A DNA stretch of 64,000 nucleotides from Penium margaritaceum (taxonomy: Eukaryota; Streptophyta; Zygnematophyceae; Desmidiales; Peniaceae). The notes under the pieces are model-generated. The model searched no databases. It was given only the letters and a program-made list of their open reading frames with translations, and was not told the origin of the DNA. Made by a program: the position numbers and the translations under genes. The stretch is taken from NCBI GenBank assembly GCA_023375785.1, contig SZWC01000544.1:102568-166567 (forward strand), written 5' to 3'. Positions 1 to 10,854 of the stretch are shown here, piece after piece (the first letter of the stretch is position 1; each line of letters starts with the position of its first letter).

Positions 1-1832
1 GCCCAATACCGTTGTGTAAGGCCGGCGTCGCTCAACATGGATCGCACCATGTTAAGGATTGTGCGATTCGCTCTCTCTGCGAAGCCATTCTGTTGTGGGG
101 AGTGTGGAGTTATTTTCTGCCACTCAATCCCCTTGCTCTTCATCCATCCAAGGCACCCCGCATATTCACCGCCGTTGTCACTCCAGAACGCCTTCACCTT
201 CAACTCTGTTTGCCGCTCCACATCAGCCACAAACTCTTGCATGCACGCAAGGACCTCACTCTTCCGCTTCATTGGGTAGAGGTAGAGTTTCCAGCTGTGG
301 TCATCGATGAAGGTGAGGAAGTAGCGAGCTCCACCGATGGAGCTCTCAAGTGGTCCACACACATCTGTGTGTACCATGGACAGTTTTGCCGATGCACGCG
401 TCCCCTTGGCGACAAACGGATGCCGAGTTGATTTGCCAATGATGCATGGCTCACACACGGTCTCCTTGGTTCCATCAAGGCCGCTGATTTGGAGACCCCG
501 CACCACTTCCCTGTTAGCCATCTCTTTCACCATTGATGGATAAATGTGGCAGAGTCGGCGGTGCCATAGTTCCAAATCTCCTCCATCCTTCGTTGCAAGG
601 TTGGCGGCGTTGGATCCCACCCGGTTGCTGAGGATCTTTGCGCGTAGCAGGTACAAGTCGTCCTCCCTCTTGGCACGCGCAATCACCTCACCTTTGCCCT
701 CTTTGCGGATGACGGCCTCCTTCTTTGTGAAGAGCACCTCAAGTCCCTTGTCGGTAAGGCGGCTGACGGAGAGCAGGTTTGCCCCAAAGTTAGGCATATG
801 CAGCACATCGTAGATTGTGCTCGTGACAGGTTTTCCATCCACAATTGACTCAATGCAGACGTTACCCTCACCGGCGGCCACCTCTGTTTTTCCATTGGCC
901 ACCGTCATGCGTCTCTCCGAGGTGCCGTAGGTGAAAAATGCCGCCCTGTTGCATTGCGTGTGGCGGCCTGATCCGGAGTCCATGACGGCAACTCCCGGAT
1001 CCTTCAAGTTGGTGGAGTTGTATGCCATAAGGGCGTGCTCATCTTTCTTCCCGCCCCGCTATGACCGATCTGTTTTCTTCTTAGGAGACTTGTGCGCGTA
1101 GTGGCCCTCCTTGCCGCAATTGAAGCACTCCCCCTTCTTGTCACCCTTCTTAGTGCCCTGTTTGGCACCCTTCCACTTGTCGCCTCGGCCTCCACTTTGA
1201 GGATGAACCGTGTAAGCTGAACTTGATGCCGCTGCACTCTCTCGACCGCCATGTCGCATCCACTCATTGCGTACGTACTTAGCAACCTTGGGGTGCTTCA
1301 GCTCGTCGGAAGGCCAGCCACCAAGGACTGTGATCATGGGACTCCAACTGTTTGGCAAGGCCAGAAGGAGGATCATAGCTTGCAACTGAGAGTCGACCCC
1401 CCAACCCGTGGCCACGCACTCCTCTGCGAGGGACTCAATCTGCTGCATGATCTCCATGATCTTGTCGCCTTCGTTGGCTCGGAGGGTGACGAGCCGTTTG
1501 AAGATGAAGAGCTGGTTGGCAAGATTGCTTGACTGGTAGATGGAGCAGAGTTTTGACCATGCGTCTGCGGCCAGGGTGCATCCTTGGATGTGCCCAAGTT
1601 GTGGTGGACATAACGCGGACACAAGGAGCGCCAACGCCTTTTTGTTGCGCTTCTTGTATGCCTCCTTCACCTTAGCCGTTGCAGTCTCCGGCGGAGCATT
1701 CTCATCACCTTTAACAAGCTCAAGCAGTCCCTTGTCGTCGAGGAAGACCTCAAACTGCCACCTCCACAAGGCGAATCCAGTCCCATTAAATTTAAGGACA
1801 GCGGGGCTGCTCTCTTGCTTGCTGTTTGCCAT
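1..1832 (-). pseudogene. Copia gag-pol polyprotein (gag, protease, integrase N-terminal part), one in-frame stop
   Basis: The ATG at 1832-1830 opens a gag of the UBN2/Retrotran_gag_2 type: LKFNGTGFALWRWQFEVF near the N-terminus, then MQQIESLAEECVATGW and ITVLGGWPSDEL. A zinc knuckle follows, CFNCGKEGHYAHKS, in which the last cysteine of C-x2-C-x4-H-x4-C is replaced by serine. A TAG at 1061-1059 interrupts the frame, but the same frame stays open from 1058 to base 1. It encodes an aspartic protease (MDSGSGRH), the integrase zinc-binding region (WHRRLCH ... CEPC), the first two catalytic Asp motifs (VHTDVCGPL, SDNGGEY) and the Glu motif (GFAERANRT). RT and RNase H would lie beyond the window. 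The single stop and the altered knuckle suggest a recently decayed copy. Readthrough of the TAG cannot be excluded but is not supported by any visible signal. Confidence 0.9.
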
Positions 1833-2098
1833 GTCTTGCTGTTGGAAGTGTGAAATCAAGCTGGCTTTGAACCCCTTAGAGGCGTGGGCCCATAACCCTT
1901 TGTTGGCCTGAGGGTGAGTGTGAACCCAGGAGGGTCCCTAGCAGTGGCCGTTTCACACCACCAACTGTTTTTGGAGAGACTGAAACTATGGAGGCAACTG
2001 GTTCCAAGGATGGCAAAATCTGGTCAGAGATTGAGGCAATAGTTTTGGCCTCAATTGACTGGAAATGTACACTTGATCAAGGCTCACAAGCAGCAGAA

Positions 2099-2106
2099 TT
2101 TTATAG
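2099..2106 (-). promoter_or_regulatory. TATA box of the LTR
   Basis: CTATAAAA on the minus strand, about 135 bp before the 3' end of the LTR, is where an LTR promoter would be expected to start the genomic RNA. Confidence 0.5.
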
Positions 2107-2475
2107 CCACTGATCTAAGCTTTCCAGAACACCAAAGCATGCCAGATTTGGAGCTTCCTAGCAGATTCTATGGCTTCTAGAGTGCTCCTTGGTAGGCTGT
2201 CCTTTTCCCACCTAGGAAGGCATCCCTTCCCTCCTCTAGAAGCTTCTGCCCCTTCCTAGATTCCTCAACTTGCTTCTAGTAGGAGGGAAGGTCTCCAGAA
2301 GACCAAGACACCTCTAGATGCCTTGTAGGACAAGTTACCCCTTCTAGAAGGTGTGCCACCTTCCTGGACCCTCACCTGGCCTTCTAGAAACTTAAAGAGG
2401 AACTCTAGAGGTTGAGCTAGCTTCCTGGCATCTATTTTCCACCTCCCTTGAGGCAGGGCAGAATTTCATCTTGTG

Positions 2476-2530
2476 GGACTTGAACCCGGGCCCCTGCCTC
2501 TAGAGGTGGACACCATTAACCACTAAGCCA
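2476..2530 (-). promoter_or_regulatory. RNA polymerase III A and B boxes, tRNA-derived SINE-like head (copy 1)
   Basis: On the minus strand TGGCTTAGTGG (2530-2520) fits the A box consensus TRGYNNARNNG. GGTTCAAGTCC (2486-2476) fits the B box GGTTCRANYCC, with 33 bp between them, as in tRNA genes. The acceptor and T stems do not pair properly, so this is not a functional tRNA gene. A tRNA-derived SINE head nested in the LTR is the simplest reading; the 3' end of such a SINE was not found. Confidence 0.5.
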
Positions 2531-2754
2531 CTAAGGCTTGTCTTTTNCTTGCTTCTAGTAGGAGGGAAGGTGTCCAGAAGACCAAGACACCTCTAGATGC
2601 CTTGTAGGACAAGTCACCCCTTCTAGAAGGTGTGCCACCTTCCTGGACCCTCACCTGGCCTTCTAGAAACTTAAAGAGGAACTCTAGAGGTTGAGCTAGC
2701 TTCCTGGCATCTATTTTCCACCTCCCTTGAGGCAGGGCAGAATTTCATCTTGTG

Positions 2755-2809
2755 GGACTTGAACCCGGGCCCCTGCCTCTAGAGGTGGACACCATTAACC
2801 ACTAAGCCA
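2755..2809 (-). promoter_or_regulatory. RNA polymerase III A and B boxes (copy 2 of the duplication)
   Basis: The same A box (2809-2799) and B box (2765-2755) recur 279 bp away in the second copy of the duplication. If the duplication is an assembly artefact, only one of the two exists in the genome. Confidence 0.45.
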
Positions 2810-3200
2810 CTAAGGCTTGTCTTTTTGGTGTTCCTTTTTGGAATCACTCCTGCCATGGTGAGGAGCATCATTCCAACAGTTGACTTGGGCTTGCTCCAGT
2901 TGTCTTGCGCTTGCTCCAGTTGTCTTGGCGTTGCTCCAGTTGTCTTGGCCTTGCTCCAGCTGTCTTGGGTTTGCTCCTATTGTCTTGGCCTTGCTCCAGT
3001 TGTCTTGGATTTGCTCTAGTTGTCATGCGCTTGCTCCAGTTATCTTCGGCTTGCTCAAGTTGTCTTGGCCTTGCTCCACTTTTCTTGGCCGTGCTCCAGT
3101 TGTCTTGGGCTTACTCCAGGTGTGTTGGGCTTACTCCAGGTGTGTTTGGCTTGCTCCAGCTGTCTTGATCTTCCTCCAGTTGTCTAGAGCTTGCTCCAGT

Positions 3201-3400
3201 TGTCTTGGCCTTGCCCCAGTTGTGTTGGCCTTCCTCTTATTGTCTTGGGCTTGCTCCAGTTGTCTTGGGCTTGCTCTAGTTGTCTTGGCCTTGCTCCAGT
3301 TGTCTTGGCCTTGCCCCAGTTGTGTTGGCCTTCCTCTTATTGTCTTGGGCTTGCTCCAGTTGTCTTGGGCTTGCTCTAGTTGTCTTGGCCTTGCTCCAGT
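3201..3400 (-). repeat. Higher-order duplication of 100 bp (5 units)
   Basis: 3201-3300 and 3301-3400 are the same five variant units in the same order, including the unusual ttcctcttat unit. Unequal exchange or replication slippage over a multi-unit block would produce this. Confidence 0.9.
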
Positions 3401-3620
3401 TGAATCAGGACTTCTCCTGTTGTCTAGGGCATGGCCGGATTGTCCTGGGCTTGCTGTAGGTGCCTTGGGTTTCCTTGATTTGTCTTGGCCTTCCTTCAGT
3501 TGTCTTGGCCTTGCTCCAGTTTTCTTCGCCTTCCTCCAGTTTTCTTGGCTTTGCTCCAGTTATCTTGGGCCTGCTCCAGTTGTCTTGGGCTTGCTCCAGT
3601 TGTCTCGGCCTTGCTCCAGT

Positions 3621-3940
3621 TGTCTTGGCCCTCCTCGAGTTGTTTTTGGCCTGCTAAAGTTGTCTTGGGCTTGCTCCAGTTGTCTTGGGCTTGCTCCAGT
3701 TGTCTTGGCCCTGCTCCAGTTGTTTTTGGCCTGCTCCAGTTGACTTGGGCTTGCTCCAGCTGTCTTGGGCTTGCTCCAGTTGTCTTGGCCCTCCTCGAGT
3801 TGTTTTTGGCCTGCTAAAGTTGTCTTGGGCTTGCTCCAGTTGTCTTGGGCTTGCTCCAGTTGTCTTGGCCCTGCTCCAGTTGTTTTTGGCCTGCTCCAGT
3901 TGACTTGGGCTTGCTCCAGCTGTCTTGGGCTTGCTCCTGT
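3621..3940 (-). repeat. Higher-order duplication of 160 bp (8 units)
   Basis: 3621-3780 is repeated at 3781-3940 with the same rare variants (ctcctcgagt, tgtttttggc, ctgctaaagt, ttgacttggg). The copies are essentially identical, unlike other parts of the array, so this duplication is recent. Confidence 0.9.
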
Positions 3941-6900
3941 TTTCTTGGCCTTACTCCAGTTATGTTGGCCTTGCTCCAGTTGTCTTGGGCTTGCTCCAGT
4001 TTTCTTGGGCTTGCTCCAGTTGTCTTGGCCTTGCTCTAGTTGTCCTGGACTTGCTTCAGTTGTCCTGGGCTTGCTCCAGTTGTCTTGGGCTTGCTCCAGT
4101 TGTCCTGGCCTTGCTCTAGTTGTCTTGGCCTTGTTCCAGTTGTTTTTGGCTTGTTCCAGGTGTCTTGGGCTTGCTCCAGTTGTCATGGCCTTGATCCATT
4201 TTTCTTGGGCTTGCTCCAGTTGTCTTGGGCTTGCTCCAGCTGTCTTGGTCTTGCTCGAGATTGCTCCGCCTTGTTCCAGTTGTCTCATGCTTTCTCCAGT
4301 TCTCTTGGGAATACCCCAGTTGTGTTGGGCGTGCTCCAGGTGTCTTCGGCTTGATCCAGTTGACGTGGGCTTGCTCCAGATGTCCTGGCCTTTCTCCAGT
4401 TGTCTTAGGCCTGCTCCTGTTGTTTTGGGCTTGTCCCAGTTGTCTTGGGCTTGCTCTAGTTGTCTTTGGCTTGCTCCAGTTGTCTTGGCCTTACTCCAGT
4501 TGTCTTGGCCTTGCTTCAGTTGTCCTTGTCTTGCTCCAGTTGCCTTGGCCTTGCTCCAGTTTTCTTAGCCTTGCTCCAGTTATCTTGGTCCTGCTCTTTT
4601 TGTCTTAAGCTTGCTCCAGTTGTCTTGGTATTTCTCTAGGTGTATTGGCCTTGCTTCAGTTGTCTTGGGCCTGCTCCAGTTTTATTGGGATTGCTTCGGT
4701 TATCTTGGGCTTGCTCCGGTTTTCTTTGTCTTGCTCCAGTTGTCTTGGACTTGCTCCAGTTTGATTTGGCTTGCTCCAGCTCTCTTAGGCTTGCTCCAGT
4801 TTTCTTGGGCTTGTCCCAGTTATTTGGGGCTTGCTCCAGTTGTCTTGGGATTGCTCCAGTTGTCGTGGCCTTGTTTCAATTGTTTTCGGCTTGCTCGAGC
4901 TGTCTTGGCATTGCTCCAGTTGTCTTGGCCTTGCTCCAGTTGTCTTGGCCTTGCTCTAGTTGTGTCTTGGCCTAGATCCAGCTGTATTGGGCCTGCTCAA
5001 GTTGTCTTTGGGCCTCATCTAGTTGTGTTGGCGTTCATCTAGTTGTCCATTCCTTGCTCCAGTTGTTTTTGCTTTACTCAAGTTGTGTTGGACTTACTCT
5101 AGTTGTCTTGGGTTGCTACAAGTTTTCTTCGCCTTGCTAGGTTGTCTTGGCCTTGCCCCTTTCTCTTGGGCTTGCTCCAGTTGTCTTGGGCTTTCTCCTG
5201 TTGTCTTGGCCTTGCTGCAGTTGTCTTGGACTTGCTCCAGTTGTCTTGGGCTTGCCACACTTGTCTTGTGCTTGCTCCAGTTGTCTTGGCCTTGCTCCAG
5301 TTGACTTGGCATTGCCCCAGTTGTTTTGGGCTACCTTCAGGTGTCTTGGGTTTGCTCCAGTTGTCTTGGCCTTGACCCAGTTTTCTTGGGGTAGTTCCGG
5401 TTGTCTTGGGCTTGCTCAATTTGTCTTTGGCTTGCTACAGTTGTCTTGGCCTTGCTCCACTTGTCTTGGGCTTTCCCCACCTGTCTTGGCCTTGCTCCAG
5501 TTGTCTTCGCCTTGCTCAAGTGGCCTCGGTCTGATCCAGTTATCTTGGCCTTGCTCTAGTTGTCTTGGGCGTGCTCCTCTTGTCTTGGAAGTGCTCCAGG
5601 TCTCTTGGCCTTGATCCAGTTGTCTTGGCCTTGCTCCAGTTGTCTTGGGCCTGCTCCAGTTGTTTTTGGCTTGCTCAAGTTGTCTAGGTCTTGCTCTTGT
5701 TTTCTTGGCCTTGCTTTAAATGTTTTGGCCTTGCTCCAGTTGGCTTGGGCTAACTCCATTTGTCTTGGGCTTGCCCCAGTTTTCGTGGCCTTGCTCCACT
5801 TGTCATGGCCTTTCTCCAGTTGTTTTTGGCTTGCTCTAGTAGTCTTGGCCTTGCTCCAGTTGTCTTGGCCTTCTTCCAGTTATTTTGGGCTTGCTCTAGT
5901 TGTCTTGGGCTTGCTCTAGTTGGCTTGGCCTTGCTACAGTTGTATTAGGCTTGCTCGAGTTGTTTTGGGCTTGCCCTAGTTGTCTTGGGCTTGTTCTAGT
6001 TGTCTCGGTTTGCCTCGATTTGTCTTGGCCTTGCGCCAGTTGTCTTGGACTCGCTACAGCCGTCTTGGCCTTTCTCCACTTGTCTTGGCCTTGCTCCAGT
6101 TTGCTTGGCCTTGCTACAGTTATTGTGGCCTTGCTCCAGTTGTCTTGGGCCTGCTCCATTTTTCTTGGGCTTGCTCCACTTGTCTTGGCCTTGCTTCACA
6201 TGTCTTGGCCCTGCTCCAGTTGTCTTTAGCCTGCTCCAGTTGTCCTGGGCTTGCTCCAGGTGTCTTGAGCTTGCTCCAGTTTTCTTTGCCTTGCTTCAGT
6301 AGTCTTAGCCTTGCTGAAGATGTCTTGGACTTGCTTCAGTTGTCTTGGGCTTACTTCAGCTGTCTTGGGCTTGCTCCAGCTTTCTTGGCCTTTCTCGAGT
6401 TGTCGTGGCCTTGCTTCAGTTGTTTTTGGCTTGATGCAAGTTTCCTGGGCTTGTTCCAGTTTTCTTGGCCTTGGTGAAGTTTTCTTGGTCCTGTTCCACT
6501 TGTCTTGGGATTGCTCCAGTTGGCTTGGGCTTGCTCCAGGTTTCTTGGCCTTTTTACATTTGTCTTAGGCTTGCTCTAGTTGTCTCGGGCTTGCCCCCGT
6601 TGTCTTGCGCTTGCTCCAGTTGTCCTGGGCCTCGTCCAGTTGCCTTGGGCTTGCTCCAGTTGTCTTGGGCTTGCTCCCGTTGTCTTGGCCTTTCTCCAGT
6701 TGTATCAGGCTTGCACCAGTTGTCTTGGGCTTGCTCCGATTGTCTTGGCCTTGCTCAAGTTATACTTGGCTTGCTCCAGTTGTCTTTGGATTGCTCCAGT
6801 TCTTGTAGCCTTTCTCCAGCAGTCTTGGACTTGCTCCAATTGTCTGGGCCTTGCTCCAGTTGTCGTGGACTTGCTCCAGTTGTCTTGGCCTTCCTCCAGT

Positions 6901-7420
6901 TGTCTTTGGCTTGCTCTTGTTGTATTTGGCTTGCCCCAGTTGTCTTGGGCTTGCTCTAAATGTTTTGGGCTTGCTCAAACTGTATTGGCCCTCATCCACT
7001 TGTCTTGAGCTTGCTCAAGCTATCTTGGCCTTGCTCCAGTTGTCTTGGGCTTGCTCCATTTGTTTTGGCCTTGCTTTAGTTGTCTTTGGCTTGCTCCAGT
7101 TGTCTTGGGCCTACCCGAGTTGTCTTGGGCTTGCTATAGGTGTCGTAGGCTTGCTTGAGTTTTCTTGGCCCTACTCCAGTTGTATTTGGTTTGCTCCAGC
7201 TCTCGTGGCCTTGCTCTAGCTTTCTTGGCCTTGGTCTTGTTGTCTTGGACTTGCTCCAGTTGTATTGGCCTTGCTCCAGTTGTTTTTTGCCTGCTCTAGT
7301 TGTTTTCAGCTAACTCCAGTTGTCTTGGGCTTGCTCCAGTTATCTTGTTCTCGCTCCAGTTGTCTTGGAATTGCACCAGTTGTTTAGGGCTTGCTCCAGT
7401 TGTCTTGCGCTTGCTCCATT

Positions 7421-7580
7421 TGTCTTGGCCTTTCTCCAGTTGTCTTGGCCTTGCTACATGTATTCTGGGCTTGCTCCATGTGCCTTGGGCTTGCTCCAGT
7501 TGTCTTGGCCTTTCTCCAGTTGTCTTGGCCTTGCTACATGTATTCTGGGCTTGCTCCATGTGCCTTGGGCTTGCTCCAGT
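7421..7580 (-). repeat. Higher-order duplication of 80 bp (4 units)
   Basis: 7421-7500 recurs at 7501-7580, marked by the rare ctacatgtattctggg and ccatgtgcc units. Confidence 0.9.
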
Positions 7581-9533
7581 TGTCTTGGCCTTGCTCCAGT
7601 TTTCTTTGGCTTGCTCCAGTTTCCGGGGCTTGCACCAGTTGTCTTGGGTGTCCTCCAGTTTACTTATCATCCGTCCAGTTGTCTTACGCTTGCTCCAGTT
7701 TTCTTGGGCTTGTCCCAACTGTCTTGGGCGTGCAGCAGTTGTCTTGGGCTTGCTCCAGCTGTCTTGTCCTTGCTCAAGTTGTCTAAAACTTGCTCCAGCT
7801 GTCTTGGCCTTGCTCCTATTGTCTTGGGCTTGCTCCAAATGTTTTGGACTTGCTCTAGCTGTCTTCGCCTTGCTCCGGTTGTCTTTGCCTTGCTAAAGAT
7901 GTCTTGGGCTTGCTCCAGTTATCATAGGCTTGCTCCAATCATCTTGGGCTTGCTTTTGTTTTCTTGAGCTTGATCCAGTTGTATTGGCATTGCTCCCGTT
8001 GTCTTGGGCTTGCTCCAGTTGTGTTGGGCTTGCTCCAGTTTTCTTGGCCTTGCTCCAGTTATATTGGACTTGCTCCAGTTGTCTTGGGCTTGCTTCAGTT
8101 GTTTTGGGCTTTCTCTTGTTGTCTTGGTCTTGCTCCATTTGTCTTGGCCTTGCTCCAGTTGTCTTGTGCTTGCTCCACTTGTCTTGGGCTTGCTCCAGTT
8201 GTATTTGGTTTGCTCCAGTTGTCTTGGGCTTGCTCCGGTTGTCTTGGGCTTGCTCCAGTTGTCTTGGCCTTGCTCCAACTTTATCAGTCTTGCTTCAGTT
8301 GACTTTGTCTTGCCCCAGTTGTCTTGGGCTTGCTCTGGTTTTCTTGGGCTTCCTTTATTTTTCTTGGCATTGCCTCAGTTGTCTTGGGCTTTCCACAACT
8401 GTTTTGGGCCTGCTCCAGTTGTCTTGGACTTCCTCCTGTTGGCTTGGCCTTGCTCTAGTTGTCTTGGCCCAGCTCGAGTTGTCTTCGATATGCTCCATTT
8501 GTTTTGGGCTTGCTCCAATTTTCTTGGCCTTGCTCCAGTTTTCTTGGCCTTGCTTCTGTTTTTTTTTTGGCTTGCTCCAGGTGTCTTGGGCTTGGTCCAG
8601 TTGTCTTAACGCTGCTCCAGTTTTATTGGGCTTGCTCTAGTTTTCTTGGCTTTGCTCCAGTTGTCTTAGGCGTGCTCCCGGTTTTCTGGCCTTGCTCGAG
8701 TTGTCTTAGGCTTGCCCCAGTTGTCTTGGGTTTGCTCCAGTTGTGTTGGTCTTGCTCTAGTTGTCTTGGCCTTGCTCCAGTGGTCTTGGGTTTGCTCCAT
8801 CTGCATTGGCGTTGCCCTAGTTGTCTTGGTCTTGCTCCAGCTGTCTTGGCCTTGCTCCAGTTGTCTTGGCCTTGCTCCAGTTGTCTTGGACTTGCTCCAG
8901 TTGTCTTGGGCTTGCCCCAATTGTTTTGGCCTTGCTCCTGCTGTCTTTCGCTGGCACCAATTGTATTGGCCTTGCTCCAGTTGTCTTGGGCTTGCTCCAG
9001 TTGTCTTGGGCTTGCTCCAGTTGTCCTGGCCTTGCTCCAGTTGTCTTTGACCTCCTCCAGTTGTCTTGGGCTTGTGTTAGTTGTCTTTGGCTTGCTCCAG
9101 TTTTCATGGCCTGTCTCCAGTTCCCTTGGCATTGCTCCAGTTTTCATGGTCCTTGTCCACTTCTCTTGGGCTCCCTCCGGTTATCTTGGGCTTGCTCCAG
9201 TTCTATTGGGCTTGTTCCATTTGTCTTTGGCTTGCTCAAGTTGTCGTTTGCTTATCCTATTGTCTTCGCCTTGCTCCAGCTTTCTTGGAATTGCTTTCGT
9301 TGTCTAGGGCTTGCTCCATTTGTCTTGGGCTTGCTCTAGTTGTCTTGGGCTTGCTCCAGTTTTATTGGCCTTGCTCCAGTTATCTTGGCCTTGCTCTAGT
9401 TGTTTTGGGCTTTCTCCGGGTGTCTTGGGTTTGCTCCAGTTCTCCTAGCCTTGCTCTCGTTTCCTTGGGCTGGCTCCAGTTGTCTTGGGCTTGCTCCAGT
9501 TGTCTTGGGCTTGCTCTAGTTGTCTTGGCCTTG

Positions 9534-10674
9534 TTATCTATTTTTTATTTTTTATATTTGTCACTTTGCATGTTTCTCATTTTATATATTTGTCAATTAA
9601 CATATTGTTCAATTTACATATTCATCATTTTATATAGTTGTCATTTGGCTTATTTGTAACTTTACAAACTTGTCACTTTATATATCACTCTTGTCACTTT
9701 ATACATTTGTCATTTTATATATTTTTCATTTTATAAATGTGTCATTTTACGTATTTTTTATTTTACACATTTGTCATTTCATATATTTGTCGTTTTACAT
9801 CTTTGTCACTTTACATATTGGTCATATTACATAATTGTCAGTTTACATGTTTGTCATTTAATATAGTTGTCAGTTTACATATTTTCCATTGTACATATCT
9901 GTCATTCTATACATCTGTCATTCTGTATATTTGTCATCTAATATATTTGTCATCTTTTGTATTTCTCATTTCATATATTTGTCATTTTCCATAATTGACA
10001 TTTGATGTATTTGGCATTTCCAATATTTGTCATTTACATATTTTTCATTCCATATATTTGTTATTTGATATATTTTTCAGATTATAGAATTGAAATTTCA
10101 TACACTTGTCATTTTCCATACTTGTCATTTTGTATATTTGTCAATTCACATATTTGTCATCCTGTATAATACTAATTTTACAAATTTGTTAGTTTGCATT
10201 TTTGTCCTGTTATGTGATGTCATTGAATAATTTGTCATCTTACATGTGTGTCATTCTACATATTTGTCATTTTATATGTTTATCGTTTTGCACATTTGCC
10301 ATGTAGTATATTTTTGATTTCATAAATTTTGCATTTTCCATATAAGTCATTTTACATGATTGTCATTTGAATTATTTGTCATTTTTGCATATTTTCCATT
10401 TTATATATTTGTCATTTTAGATATTTTTCAGCTTATACATGTGTCATTTTACATATTTGTCATTTTTCATAATTGTCATTTCCAATATTTGTCATTTTAC
10501 ATATTTTTCATTCATATACTTCTCAGTCTACATATTTTTCATTTTACATATTTGTCATTTTTTATATTTATCATTTTACATTTTTGCCATTGTATGTATT
10601 TGTCATTTTACATGTTTGTCACTTTAGACATCTTTCATTGTAGACATTTGGTAATTCTACATATTTGTCATTGT
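9534..10674 (-). repeat. 16-bp AT-rich minisatellite B, reverse orientation (B1)
   Basis: Degenerate tandem copies of TGTCATTTTACATATT; the forward unit is roughly AATATGTAAAATGACA. Units vary by substitutions and one-base indels, but the spacing between successive GTCA cores is mostly 16-17. The array begins directly after A1 through the junction ttggccttgttatcta. Short ORFs rich in I, F, C and H are by-products of the repeat. Confidence 0.93.
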
Positions 10675-10784
10675 TGAACATGGCAAGGTGAGGGGGAGGG
10701 AGAGGCTGTGAGAGGGAGGATGGAGGAGAGTTGAGGAGGCGGGAGGCGGGTGGAGCCGGGAGGTAGCTGCGGGGCTAATTGTCC

Positions 10785-10854
10785 CTCTCGAGAGCTGTGA
10801 GGGCGGGGGGGGGGGGGGCTCTCGAGAGCTGTGAGGGGGAGGCGCTCTCGAGAG
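10785..10854. repeat. Three copies of a 10-bp palindrome with G-rich spacers
   Basis: CTCTCGAGAG occurs at 10785-10794, 10819-10828 and 10845-10854. Each is followed by a ctgtgag or ttgtaag tail, making an imperfect 26-34-bp tandem repeat. A 14-G tract lies between the first two. Confidence 0.75.

Larger units (their letters stand above)
2269..2826. repeat. 279-bp direct duplication around a single N (2547)
   Basis: 2269-2546 and 2548-2826 are almost identical. By eye they differ at two substitutions (ggtctccag/ggtgtccag and caagttacc/caagtcacc). The copies abut the N. This looks like two overlapping contig ends, or two alleles, that were joined rather than merged. Confidence 0.85.
1..2878 (-). 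mobile_element. Ty1/Copia LTR retrotransposon, 5' part, cut by the window edge
   Basis: The element is read on the minus strand: LTR (2878 to 1966), a short leader, then gag-pol running off base 1. Pol order is protease, then integrase, which is the Copia arrangement. The LTR begins TGTTGGAATG at 2878 and ends CCAAAAACA at 1966. Outside the LTR the 20-bp array starts at once at 2879 and is in phase, so the element was inserted into that array; the other flank lies outside the window. The leader after the LTR reads GTTGGTGGTGTGAAAC, which is not the usual initiator-Met primer site, so the primer tRNA is uncertain. Confidence 0.85.
1966..2878 (-). repeat. 5' LTR of the minus-strand Copia element
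   Basis: The LTR has TG...CA ends: on the minus strand it starts TGTTGGAATGATG and ends CTCCAAAAACA, directly before the leader of gag. It contains a good TATA box. It also contains a 279-bp direct duplication around the N at 2547; without that the LTR would be about 634 bp. No partner LTR is inside the window, so the boundaries rest on the termini, the in-phase junction with the 20-bp array at 2879, and the position upstream of gag. Confidence 0.7.
2879..9533 (-). repeat. 20-bp minisatellite A, reverse orientation (array A1)
   Basis: About 330 head-to-tail units of TTGCTCCAGTTGTCTTGGGC and its common GGCC-ending variant, with scattered substitutions and rare indels that shift the phase (for example near 7620). 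The unit is not a multiple of three and has no stop codon in any frame, so the array produces many long but meaningless open frames on both strands. Several multi-unit blocks are locally duplicated. The array starts at the Copia LTR end and finishes at a B-repeat junction. Confidence 0.97.

Noticed and set aside
2460-2535. Functional tRNA gene on the minus strand
   Set aside because: A and B boxes are present, but the acceptor stem and T stem do not pair and no proper anticodon arm forms. A SINE head is the better reading.
2880-9307. Long ORFs on the plus strand (up to 287 residues) of Leu/Cys/Ser-rich repeats such as LLQLSWACSSCLGL
   Set aside because: They are the translation of a 20-bp satellite that is stop-free in all frames. 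They overlap one another in different frames, start and stop at random mutations, and have no flanking gene signals.
9534-10674. Centromeric or telomeric repeat
   Set aside because: No TTTAGGG-type telomeric units occur. A centromeric role for the 16- or 20-bp repeats is possible but has no direct support in the sequence.
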